DNA of 64,000 bases from Candidatus Rifleibacteriota bacterium (lineage in GTDB: Bacteria; Muiribacteriota; Ozemobacteria; Ozemobacterales; Ozemobacteraceae): NCBI GenBank assembly GCA_015233565.1, contig JADFXM010000001.1:1-64000 (forward strand), written 5' to 3'. Shown one piece after another: positions 46,303 to 55,028 of the stretch; positions within the stretch are counted from its first letter, which is position 1, and each line of letters begins with the position of its first letter. The translations under genes were made by a program, and so were the position numbers. The notes below the pieces were generated by a model, which worked only from the letters and a program-made list of their open reading frames with translations, searched no databases and had not been told where the DNA came from.

Positions 46303-47253
46303 TCACCCCTCCTGAACCGATTCAGGTCGGTCAGCGTGTTCGATCAATGAAACAAAAACATCTTCGAGAGTCGGAACGATTCTGGTAATCGATGCCCCCT
46401 GATTTGCCAAAATTCTTTGCACAGCAATTTTCGCCTCTGTTTCGTCAGAAACAAGAGCATGCAGGGTTGCCCCAAAGACGGCCAGCTCACGGATCGAAGG
46501 TTCTTTTTCCAGGAGAGCCAAGGCATCCATCAAAGGCTCCGTCTCTATTTCCAATAACACTCCGTGAGCGTGTTCCTCTTTCATTTTTGTGGGGCTTCCT
46601 AATGCTATTAATTTTCCACGGTAAATCATCGCCAACCGATCACAATGTTCGGCTTCATCCATTACGTGGGTTGTAACAAATATTGTTGTTCCTTTTGCAG
46701 CCATTTGATAAATCAGATCCCAGAAGCCACGACGGGAAATTGGATCAACACCGGATGTCGGTTCATCAAGAAACAGGAACGGAGGCTCGTGAATAACCGC
46801 ACAGCCCAATGCCAATCGTTGCTTAAGCCCAAGAGGAAGTTCCGAAGTTCTACTACATGTACGGTCACTCAAACGTGTCAAAGCCAGAACCTCATTTTTT
46901 CGCTCAACCAGCCGCTCATAGGGAACATTGTAAATGTCCGCATAAAGATCAAGGTTCTCCCCGACAGTTAAATCGTCGTAAAGTGAAAAACGCTGGCTCA
47001 TATACCCAATGTTTTCTTTAATTTTTTCGGATTCTTGAACAATGTCAAACCCGCCAACCCTTCCACTACCGGAACTCGGGCCGAGCAAACCGCAAAGCAT
47101 TCGAATGGTGGTTGACTTTCCCGCACCGTTGGGGCCGAGGAACCCAAAGATTTCCCCCCGACGTACGGTAAATGAAACATCATCTACAGCAGTAAAATTT
47201 CCGAATTTCTTCACAAGATTCCGAACTTCAACTGCGGTATTATCGATACTCAT
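46303..47253 (-). CDS. ABC transporter ATP-binding protein (drug efflux type)
   Basis: 316 residues. Walker A GPNGAGKST, Q-loop YMSQRFSLYDDLT, Walker B FLFLDEPTSG and switch His THVMDEAEHCD are kept. The signature motif reads ELPLGLKQR where LSGGMKQR is expected, so this site may be weak. Such pairs (ATPase plus ATPase) occur in the YbhF-type exporter, where the two halves are fused. Overlaps its upstream partner by four bases (ATGA). Confidence 0.94.
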   Translation of the reverse strand: MSIDNTAVEVRNLVKKFGNFTAVDDVSFTVRRGEIFGFLGPNGAGKSTTIRMLCGLLGPSSGSGRVGGFDIVQESEKIKENIGYMSQRFSLYDDLTVGENLDLYADIYNVPYERLVERKNEVLALTRLSDRTCSRTSELPLGLKQRLALGCAVIHEPPFLFLDEPTSGVDPISRRGFWDLIYQMAAKGTTIFVTTHVMDEAEHCDRLAMIYRGKLIALGSPTKMKEEHAHGVLLEIETEPLMDALALLEKEPSIRELAVFGATLHALVSDETEAKIAVQRILANQGASITRIVPTLEDVFVSLIEHADRPESVQEG

Positions 47254-48272
47254 GATGTAATCCTCAAGGGAGTATTGGTTTTCGAACTTTCCACAAGTGA
47301 AATAAATACATCCTCAAGATTGGGATGGATAGGGCGCAAAGCATGATCATTTCGCCCAGCCTTGCGCAATTCACGATCAATGACAGGGATAGCCGAAACC
47401 GCATTGGGAACATGGACATGAAATCTGCTTCCAAATTTCTTGATTCCGGTTATTTCCGGAATCTTGTACAACAATTTATCTACTTCATGATAGTTATTGC
47501 AACACAGTTCAACCAGTTCGCCTGGCATGGCAGCTTTAAGATCGTGGGGAGTCGCACATCGCAGAAAGCGGCCGCAATGCATAAAAGCAATACGATTACA
47601 TCGTTCTGCTTCATCCATGTATGGGGTTGAAACAACCAAAGTCATCCCTTCCCGTACAAGTGCATACAAAATCTTCCAAAAATCCCGTCTTGATACCGGA
47701 TCAACACCGGTTGTAGGTTCGTCAAGGAATAGAACTCGCGGCCTATGAATTAAAGTGCAGGTCAATGAAAGCTTTTGTTTCATCCCCCCGGATAGATTCC
47801 GGGCAAGTCGATCACCAAACGGGGTCATTCTACTTGCTGCCAGAAGTTCTTTTTCCCTCTGAATTCTTTGATCAGACGGAACATGGAAAAGATTAGCAAA
47901 AAAGTAAATGTTCTCAGCAACAGTCAAATCGCCATAGAGACTGAACCGTTGCGGCATATACCCAATAAGCTTTTTTACCCCTTCAGGATCCTCGCGCACT
48001 GAAAGACCACTGACGAGAGCGTCACCGGAGTCGATATCCAAAATTCCTGAAAGCATACGCAAAGTTGTTGTTTTTCCGGCACCATCGGGACCAACAAGTC
48101 CGAAAATTTCGCCGGCCCGTATGTCTAAATCTATTCCCTGAACAGCTTCAAGTTTTCCAAATGATTTTTTAAGACCACGAACGGTTATACCGTTCCCCAG
48201 TTTGCCATCCTTATTGCCATAACTGCTATTCGAAACCAGGTTCGAACTCTTTGAGATTGAATTTTCTGTCAT
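47250..48272 (-). CDS. ABC transporter ATP-binding protein (drug efflux type)
   Basis: 340 residues. All motifs are intact: Walker A GPDGAGKTT, YMPQRFSLYGDLT, signature NLSGGMKQK, Walker B VLFLDEPTTG and a switch STPYMDEAER (Thr in place of His). The first 30 residues are a Ser/Asn-rich tail. Matches the N-terminal half of YbhF. Coupled by ATGA overlaps to the HlyD gene upstream and the second ATPase gene downstream. Confidence 0.95.
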   Translation of the reverse strand: MTENSISKSSNLVSNSSYGNKDGKLGNGITVRGLKKSFGKLEAVQGIDLDIRAGEIFGLVGPDGAGKTTTLRMLSGILDIDSGDALVSGLSVREDPEGVKKLIGYMPQRFSLYGDLTVAENIYFFANLFHVPSDQRIQREKELLAASRMTPFGDRLARNLSGGMKQKLSLTCTLIHRPRVLFLDEPTTGVDPVSRRDFWKILYALVREGMTLVVSTPYMDEAERCNRIAFMHCGRFLRCATPHDLKAAMPGELVELCCNNYHEVDKLLYKIPEITGIKKFGSRFHVHVPNAVSAIPVIDRELRKAGRNDHALRPIHPNLEDVFISLVESSKTNTPLRITS

Positions 48273-49498
48273 TTTGGGGATGGAAGACCGGTGATCTTGA
48301 TCGTCGCCTCACCTGGCATTCCGGGTTTCAGGTCACCGGTTGAATTTGGCATCTCAATCTTTACCCAAAAAATCTGCTTGATCCGTTCGTCGCGAGTTTG
48401 GACATTTTTAGGAGTGAATTCCGGATACTGCGAAATTTCGACAACACGTCCCGGAAATACTTTGTCGGGAAGCGAATCGCAGATAACATTTGCAGTTTGA
48501 CCATACTTTACAAGCCCTACCTGCGTTGCTGGAATGTAAACTTTCATCCAAAGGGTCTCCAAATCGGCAATCTGAACAATCGGTGTTCCTGGGGTAACAA
48601 GTTCGCCAGGTTCAAGGTTGCGCTCAGTCACGCGCCCTGTAAGTGGGGATGAAATGTGCGTGAAGTCCAACATGGCCTGAGCGGTACGAAATTGAGCGCG
48701 TGCCAAATCCAATTGAGCACGTGAAGCATCAACAACCTCGCGACGTGGCCCCAGTAGTGCCAAATCAAGTGTAGCGCTGGCTGCTTCAACCTGTGCTTTT
48801 GCAAAATCAACTGCCGCTTCAGCATCAGCTCGCTCCTGCCCACGGGAACCGGCTTTAGCTTCAACCAAACGTTGCATCGCAGAAGCAACCCGAGCCTTAG
48901 CAACGTCATAATGCGTTTTTGCTTGATCAGCTTGCTGACCTGGAGCAGCTCCTTCGCGTTCCAGTCGTTTGGAACGTGTAAGCTCTCGCTCAGCATCATC
49001 CAGGGTTGCTTGTTCCTGAGCCAGATTTGCTTTTAGTTGCGCTATTTGCTCAGTTCTTGGCCCTTCATGCACAAGACTGCAACGCGCCTGAGCTTGATGA
49101 AGCGATTGTTGAGCAGCAAAATACTGGGAACGAGCCCGTTGAATTTCTTCAGGGCGTGTTCCATTTACAAGCTCCTCAAGGTGCGCCTCGGCAAGCTTTA
49201 CTTGCGCCTTCGCTTGATCAACTTGCCCCAAAAAATCCTCAGATTCTAATAATGCTATCGTTTGTCCGGAAGCAACTAAATCACCGACGCGAATCGACAA
49301 CGTAGCAACACGAGCAGTGACCTTCGTCGAAATCTCAACCTCTGTGGCCTCGATTACGCCGTTACCACTCATGGAGAGGTTATCCCCAGCAGTGTCATGA
49401 ATCGAGGAGTTATCACCACTTCCACCATAACTGATAGCTATACCAAGAAGTGCAAAAATGCAAAAACAGATAACGAAAAGTTTGAATGACTGTTTCAT
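48269..49498 (-). CDS. HlyD-family periplasmic adaptor protein
   Basis: 409 residues. N-terminal membrane anchor/signal (FVICFCIFALLGIAIS), a beta-barrel and lipoyl-type hairpin region (VATLSIRVGDLVASGQTIALL), a very long Ala/Glu/Gln-rich coiled coil (about residues 100-270), then HISSPLTGRVTERNLEPGELV and a beta-barrel domain. It bridges the permeases to TolC across the periplasm, as EmrA/YbhG do. ATGA overlap with the TolC gene upstream. Confidence 0.95.
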   Translation of the reverse strand: MKQSFKLFVICFCIFALLGIAISYGGSGDNSSIHDTAGDNLSMSGNGVIEATEVEISTKVTARVATLSIRVGDLVASGQTIALLESEDFLGQVDQAKAQVKLAEAHLEELVNGTRPEEIQRARSQYFAAQQSLHQAQARCSLVHEGPRTEQIAQLKANLAQEQATLDDAERELTRSKRLEREGAAPGQQADQAKTHYDVAKARVASAMQRLVEAKAGSRGQERADAEAAVDFAKAQVEAASATLDLALLGPRREVVDASRAQLDLARAQFRTAQAMLDFTHISSPLTGRVTERNLEPGELVTPGTPIVQIADLETLWMKVYIPATQVGLVKYGQTANVICDSLPDKVFPGRVVEISQYPEFTPKNVQTRDERIKQIFWVKIEMPNSTGDLKPGMPGEATIKITGLPSPK

Positions 49499-50847
49499 CG
49501 ATTTGTCTCCTTAGGATTAACACCCATAGCAAGACGAAGTTCGATCTCAGCAATTCTAAGATCTGACATCGCGCGAATTTGGCCTTGCTTTGCCCGAGTT
49601 ACACTGGTTTGAGCATCTGCAACTTCTGTCATCGTTGAAATACCTGACGAATAACGTACATGGGCAACTCTCAGCATTTCCTCAGCAAGCGCCAATCGCT
49701 TCGTAGCAACACCAACCTGTGTGACAGCCGAATCTATTCGAGCATGTGCCTGACGAACCTCACGTTCTATCTGCTTTATTATGCCATCAGATACAGCTTT
49801 TTGTTGAGAAACTATTGCTTTGGCACTATCTACGCTCGCACGAGCGTGGCCACCGTCGATTAAGGGAAAGTCCGCAACAACAACAGCTGACCACCGGTTA
49901 AGTTGTAGTGTTGTCTCAGGATCGTTCCGTTGGTAGTCAGCAACAAAATTCACAGAAGGACGACGTTCCCCATGAGCTACTGCCAATCCGGACTGAGCTG
50001 CCTGAATATTAAGTTCAGCTCCGGCCAATTCAGGACGTTGCTTAAAAGCCATCTCGATCGCATCGTTGACGGAAAACCTTGTCCAACTTGCAAGTAATCC
50101 CTCTTCGCTTGCCCGCCAAGCCTCAACAGGGATAGCAAGTGTTTGGCCTAATGATGCTCTTGCTGTTTCAACCGTAGTGTTGGCCCGCACCAAATCCAGA
50201 CGGGCTTCTTCAACTTGAACTTCCGCTCGCAGCACATCGAATTCTGCTGCAGATTTTGCCTCATAGCGATTTCTTGCTACCCGCAGGTATTCCTCAGCTG
50301 TATCAAGCGCTTGACTTGCAACCCCGACCTCACCTTGTGCAAGTACTAGTTGCAAAAAATCACGCTCAGCAGCAAACGCAACCAACTGTCGGGAACGAAT
50401 AGTGCCAAACACACTCGCTTCAGCAACCAGTTGAGATTGCCGCAACCCATTTTCAATCTTATTACCAGACGAAATCACCCTCTGAGCAGTAATGGATCCT
50501 GAATGCGCATCTTCCTTAGCCAAGGTGACAGCCGACATATGAAATGCGGGAGGAAAACCCGACAAAGTCGGCACTTTGCTAAGATGTACCTGTTCCCCTT
50601 CGAGCTTCACCTGCCAATCTTTACGGGATCGAACATCACGCGTAGCAGCTTTCGCCTGACGTTCCCGAGCTTTGGCTTCCGTAATCTGCGGATGATGTGT
50701 AAGGGCTAACTCTATTGCTTGATCAAGCAATAGTACAACTGTAGTCGAAGCCGGCACCAACGGAACTTGAGCCTGACTTTCAAGCAAAATCAATAAAAAC
50801 CCTAATAATCCAAAAATAAGAAGCTTCATGTTTGTAAATGTTTTCAT
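49495..50847 (-). CDS. TolC-family outer membrane efflux protein
   Basis: 450 residues. Signal peptide (MKLLIFGLLGFLLILLESQA), then two OEP repeats with LALTHHPQITEAKAR, VRAEVQVEEARLDL and AEIELRLAMGV at the expected places. It forms the outer-membrane channel of the exporter. ATG at 50847 with AAGGA seven bases upstream; the first gene of the six-gene operon. The upstream YitT gene ends 17 bases before it and may be co-transcribed. Confidence 0.94.
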   Translation of the reverse strand: MKTFTNMKLLIFGLLGFLLILLESQAQVPLVPASTTVVLLLDQAIELALTHHPQITEAKARERQAKAATRDVRSRKDWQVKLEGEQVHLSKVPTLSGFPPAFHMSAVTLAKEDAHSGSITAQRVISSGNKIENGLRQSQLVAEASVFGTIRSRQLVAFAAERDFLQLVLAQGEVGVASQALDTAEEYLRVARNRYEAKSAAEFDVLRAEVQVEEARLDLVRANTTVETARASLGQTLAIPVEAWRASEEGLLASWTRFSVNDAIEMAFKQRPELAGAELNIQAAQSGLAVAHGERRPSVNFVADYQRNDPETTLQLNRWSAVVVADFPLIDGGHARASVDSAKAIVSQQKAVSDGIIKQIEREVRQAHARIDSAVTQVGVATKRLALAEEMLRVAHVRYSSGISTMTEVADAQTSVTRAKQGQIRAMSDLRIAEIELRLAMGVNPKETNR

Positions 50848-50864
50848 CGAAAGTCCTTCTGTCT

Positions 50865-51812
50865 TCATTCAGGAAGCTGCTTACTTTTGGAAGCCTGAGT
50901 TTTTTTCGGTAAATCTTCAATATCGGGTTCATCAAGATTTGAGTTAGAAACCAACTCAACTTCACGTTTTAGATTGTCAAAACCTTTTCCCAATACTCTT
51001 CGAGCATCAGCAACCACCAAAAATGCGTCATGATCTACTTGATAAACCAACTCTTCCAGTAGCGGAATTTCCCGACGTCTGACTGCAGTTATCAAAATGT
51101 CATAGTTGCGGTTTGTGTAGCCGCCTCGGCCGTTCAGGACTGTAACGCCACGATGAATTTCTTCCATTATTCCCCACATTATCTCTTCTGATTTTTTTGA
51201 TACAATCAAAACCTGGCGATATACCGACGAACCTTCCATGAAATTATCAACAGTGCTACTGACGATATATGACTTTATCAATGCAAAAAGAGCCAGATCC
51301 GGGCCGTAAACAAAACCGGCAAAAAGTAATACTACAACATCGCTCCACAAAAATGTTGTTCCAACAGGGATGTGCTTGAAACGCGCCAACAACTGAGCCA
51401 AAATATCTGTTCCTCCAAGTGTCGCACTTGCTTTAAAAATGCAAGCCGTTCCAAGACCAGTCAGCACCCCCCCATAAATCGCAGCAAGCATGGGATCACT
51501 GGCCAACCTTTGGACTTTAAGATAAACAGTACAAAAATCCAGAAAAAAGCCGGACAAAAAAATAGCAACCATGGTTTTCGCTCCAGCGCCTAATCCCATC
51601 ATTCTGGCCTGAATAACAATCAAAAAAAGATTTACAACAATGACAAATGTCCCAACTGGCACTCCAAATTTATGAAAAAGAATGGTTCCGATTCCTACCA
51701 AACCGCTGGGAACAATTTTATTTGGTATTAAAAAAAACGCCTGAGAAAAAACTGAAAGGGCTACACCGGCACAAATCAGTAAAATAGAATGCAATGTAAA
51801 TTTGTTCTTCAT
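50865..51812 (-). CDS. YitT-family membrane protein
   Basis: 315 residues: five to six membrane helices (about 8-190) of the YitT_membrane type, then a cytoplasmic DUF2179 domain (GRGGYTNRNYDILITAVRRREIPLLEELV). The function is unknown. ATG at 51812 has AGGA seven bases upstream. It is just ahead of the efflux operon with a short gap, so it may be its first gene. Confidence 0.92.
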   Translation of the reverse strand: MKNKFTLHSILLICAGVALSVFSQAFFLIPNKIVPSGLVGIGTILFHKFGVPVGTFVIVVNLFLIVIQARMMGLGAGAKTMVAIFLSGFFLDFCTVYLKVQRLASDPMLAAIYGGVLTGLGTACIFKASATLGGTDILAQLLARFKHIPVGTTFLWSDVVVLLFAGFVYGPDLALFALIKSYIVSSTVDNFMEGSSVYRQVLIVSKKSEEIMWGIMEEIHRGVTVLNGRGGYTNRNYDILITAVRRREIPLLEELVYQVDHDAFLVVADARRVLGKGFDNLKREVELVSNSNLDEPDIEDLPKKTQASKSKQLPE

Positions 51813-52625
51813 TTTTGTGTCCTGGGAAAAATTTTGGAAATTATAAATCAAGCAGTAATAAAAAGGAATCCTGTTTTTAAATTTGATAGGGAAGCTGTGA
51901 AATATTTTAAATTCTGAAGGGAAAAGAATCGCAATGGTTATGAAATGCGGCCTTTCGGCCTAATACGTTTCGAAAGGTTTATTTTTCACAGCTTCCCTGA
52001 ATATTATTTCTACACGATTAGGAAAACCATGAATGTCCGAATCACTTGCACGAGCTGTCTGTCCAGGTAGTCGTGATGGGTTGACATGGTCGCTGTGATA
52101 CGAGTTAAACATTCGATCTAATCTGGTTTACCAATATTGTGGTTAAATTTTCGCTTGTTATTCGCCTATGCGTAGGGAAAGTTTGTCAAAAGAGCAGTGT
52201 ATTTGATCTTTTCGTCGGGTTTTCAGTGAAAAATCGAATTTTTTTCCAATTTTGCCGACTATGGTATAGGCTAAAGTTTTTTTGACCAAAATCAGCGCAG
52301 AGGCACCCGAAATTTTCCCCATTTTAGCTAAAAGTCATGTCAAAAATCCATTTTGACAACCGAAATCGTATGTGATACTTTAACTACGCTAAAGCAAATT
52401 CCTATCAAGGGGGCTCGACAACGGGCTTCCGGGGTTCATATAAATTGAAATGTGCTGATTGTCTTTTTATGCAACTCTCACTACGAATTCACAAATTTTT
52501 CCTCCATCGAAAAAACCACCTGTGCCAGTTATTTGGTGTATTACGCCGGACGGGGTAAAGCCAGGAAGTGGGGTTTAGAAATAAGGATGAAAGAAATTGA
52601 ATTACTGACAACGATAAAAAGGTAA
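51813..52625. other. non-coding junction before accessory island
   Basis: About 810 bases with no convincing intact gene. It contains a 111-bp bounded inverted-repeat element (51888-51998), and a short open frame at 52452-52625 (57 codons, GTG start, ending KEIELLTTIKR), which might be a fragment of a gene continuing in another frame at 52626. This marks the left edge of a region with higher GC. Confidence 0.6.
51888..51998. repeat. bounded inverted-repeat element
   Basis: AGGGAAGCTGTGAAA (51888-51902) and TTTCACAGCTTCCCT (51984-51998) are a perfect 15-bp inverted repeat. Inside, CCTTTCG (51951-51957) and CGAAAGG (51971-51977) form a nested repeat. No target duplication is evident. It could be a MITE or an attachment-like site at the island edge. 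Confidence 0.6.
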
Positions 52626-52868
52626 GTGATCCGGATACAAAAGCCGGGAAAGACCGTTTATCATACAGGAAATTTTCTATGGGAAGAAAATTCAAGCAAA
52701 GTTAAAGCAGCTCTGCGTTTTATTCAAAGATATCAAGAGAAACATAAGCAATTCGACGGGGGTTTCGATAAAAAAACTATTTTTGCCGTTCCTAATCACG
52801 TGTGGTATTTTGTGACAGAAGATAAAATGTTTATGGATTGGATTTATGTCAGATATCGGAATTTTTGA
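52626..52868 (+). CDS. small hypothetical protein
   Basis: 80 residues from a GTG with a weak AAGG site. No family is recognised; it has several aromatic residues and charged pairs (FIQRYQEKHKQFDGG, WYFVTEDKMFMDW). It follows directly upon a short open frame at 52452-52625, and the two may be one gene broken by a frameshift. It ends ten bases before the likely start of the AAA gene and so may be part of the same operon. Low certainty that it is expressed. Confidence 0.35.
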   Translation: MIRIQKPGKTVYHTGNFLWEENSSKVKAALRFIQRYQEKHKQFDGGFDKKTIFAVPNHVWYFVTEDKMFMDWIYVRYRNF

Positions 52869-52890
52869 GAAGCCTCGATGATTACGCGAT

Positions 52891-54483
52891 TTGGCACGCT
52901 TTCTCCCCCTCAAGAGCCAGTTCGTTCTGTCGGGGAATGTTCGTGACTTGCAAGTAATTGAAACCGCCCCTGGTGTGTTTGCCGCTGTTCCGCTCACAAA
53001 CTGTTTGCACCGGGAAATGATAGCCGCAGGTTATTCTGCAACACTGGTTTATGATCTTGTTACTGGTTTTGGGCAATTCGGTACAAATTGCAATGAATTG
53101 ACAGCAAGCCGAAATTTGATGGAAAGGCTTAGTCTTACTCTAAATGAAACCGGGCGAGCACCTACCACCGCATCGATACTGACAGACCTGCTTGGGCGTT
53201 TTACAGACTTGGACGGTCCGCCGGTTGCTCTGGTTGTTGATTTTGCATCCCGTTTACTGGTGCGAACGGACACCTTAAGTGATGCTGAACATCGGTTGTT
53301 CACTAACGCTCTTATCCAGTCGCATCGGGCTCGCCCACGTCCCGTTGGGATCAATAAGGCACCAGCATTCAATACCATTATTTGGATTGTTGAGCGTGAG
53401 GGAAATTTCCCCGACTGGTTCCTGATTGACAACCCCAGAGTGCGGAGCATTCCGGTTGCTAAGCCGGACAATCAGACAAGAAGTATTCTAGCTCCATCAT
53501 TGCTTCGGAACATGCCCACTGGCGTCGGTCTTTCTCAGGATGTTGCGGGGCCGATTGCACGTGATTTCGTCGATCAGACGGAGGGGTTGTTGCTTCTAGA
53601 CCTCACCGCTATCTCCCAACTGGCACGTCGTGAAAATATATCAGGAACCGAGGTTCACGATGCGGTTCGAAACTACAATGTTGGAGTGACAGAAGCCCCT
53701 TGGAGTAAGCTTCCACAGGAAAAAATCTGCAATGGGGAAATACTGATAAAGGAACGCGTTAAAGGGCAAGATCATGCTGTAATTCATGTGCTTGATATAA
53801 TCAAGCGTGCGATGACCGGTGTGGGAGGGGGGCATCGAGGAGGTGGGCCAAGGGGTGTAGCATTTTTTGCTGGCCCAACAGGAGTTGGGAAGACCGAACT
53901 GGCCAAGGCTGTTACGAGCCTATTGTTTAATGACGAGAGCGCGTATATTCGCTTCGACATGTCCGAGTTCAGTGCCGAACATTCGGATCAGCGGCTGATC
54001 GGGGCCCCACCAGGGTATGTGGGCTATGACGCAGGGGGTGAGCTCACAAATGCAGTTCGGGAAAAACCCTTCAGCGTTGTTTTGTTTGATGAAATTGAGA
54101 AGGCGCACCCACGGATTCTTGATAAATTTCTTCAGATACTTGACTACGGTGTGCTGACCTCGGGGCGTGGCGAACGGGTATATTTTTCGGAGACGCTGAT
54201 CATTTTTACCTCGAATCTAGGCATCTACAAACAATCTTCGACAGGAAAACGTGTCCTTAATGTACGATCAGGCGAGAGTTTTTCCACGGTTCAATCTAAG
54301 GTGCGTAGTGAGATCGATAGGTATTTTAAGCAGATCATCAACCGGCCTGAATTACTTAACCGAATGGGTGAAAATATCATTGTTTTTGACTTCATTCGAG
54401 AATCTACTGCCCTCGAAATCTTCGATAGTATGGTTAAAATATACTTAAAGACCTCTCAACTCATGATTTATCAGTTGCGTTGA
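52891..54483 (+). pseudogene. ClpB-like AAA+ ATPase, N-terminal part (frameshifted)
   Basis: 530 codons. The first 300 residues are unusual (FLPLKSQFVLSGNVRDLQ, then a long region with no name). From about residue 325: Walker A GPTGVGKTELAKAV, pore-loop region GAPPGYVGYDAGGEL, Walker B VVLFDEIEKAHP, sensor TSNLG and arginine finger RPELLNRMGE. This is the second AAA module of ClpA/ClpB, with an own N-terminus in place of the first module. The frame ends after KIYLK; reading one base out of phase it continues as DLSTHDLSVALSDSARN. The start is unclear: an in-frame TTG is used here, but an ATG at 52878 would fit if one base were missing. Confidence 0.75.
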
Positions 54484-54692
54484 GCGATAGTGCCCGCAAT
54501 GTTTTGCGTGAATTGTGTCTAAGTAATTTGACAAATGGGGGGCGTGGAATACGTAATCAATTAGAAGCACATCTTGTCAATCCGCTGGCGCGTGCCCTGT
54601 TCGATGCTGGAATTAAGACTGCCACCAGTGCAACTATCGAATCCATTTACCCAGGAATGGTGACACGCCTAAAATTGCGACGCGGGTCATGA
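54480..54692 (+). pseudogene. C-terminal end of the ClpB-like ATPase (other frame)
   Basis: 70 codons, SDSARNVLRELCLSNLTNGGRGIRNQLEAH..., which is the conserved C-terminal (D2-small) part of ClpB-like proteins (GGRG-x-R). It completes the gene above, from which it is separated by one missing base in the AAA run at 54447-54449. The stop overlaps the ATG of the zinc-ribbon gene (ATGA), so the original genes were coupled. Confidence 0.72.
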
Positions 54693-55027
54693 GTCAGAAA
54701 ATTTGTCCGAGTTGCAGAGATTTGCGACCTTCAGAGGAGCTCTTCTGCCAGCATCAGATAGAGGGTAACACCTGTGGCTGGGACTTGTCATCCGAACCGA
54801 TCGTTATTCCTGAAACGCCATCGTTACCTCAAGATGAAAAGCAGGTGTTAAGATGTGTCAATGGGCACCCTACAAACCCCGGAGATCTGATGTGCCGGGT
54901 CTGTGGTCTAGATGTAGCAGCAATTTTTCAACCAAGTGTAGATCAAAATTGTAACCATGCGCGGACGAATGCGATAGGAGGTTATTCAGCGCATCCATAT
55001 CTCCAAAACCTCAATAGAGTGTTTTAG
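54689..55027 (+). pseudogene. zinc-ribbon fragment, possible start of a protein-kinase-like gene
   Basis: 112 codons. Two zinc-ribbon-like Cys sets are visible: CPSC...FCQHQ...CGW and CVNGH...LMCRVCG. Its end (GGYSAHPYLQNLNRVF) and the next frame (VRREEGNEGILTLYPATIKLEQLVYNALRSLPRR) together resemble, from memory, the N-terminal zinc ribbon and first strands of a Ser/Thr kinase-like protein found with PP2C/vWA (TerY-P-type) proteins. The kinase core is not seen, so a deletion with fusion to the helicase is proposed. This assignment is an inference and not proven. Confidence 0.5.
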
Positions 55028-55028
55028 G

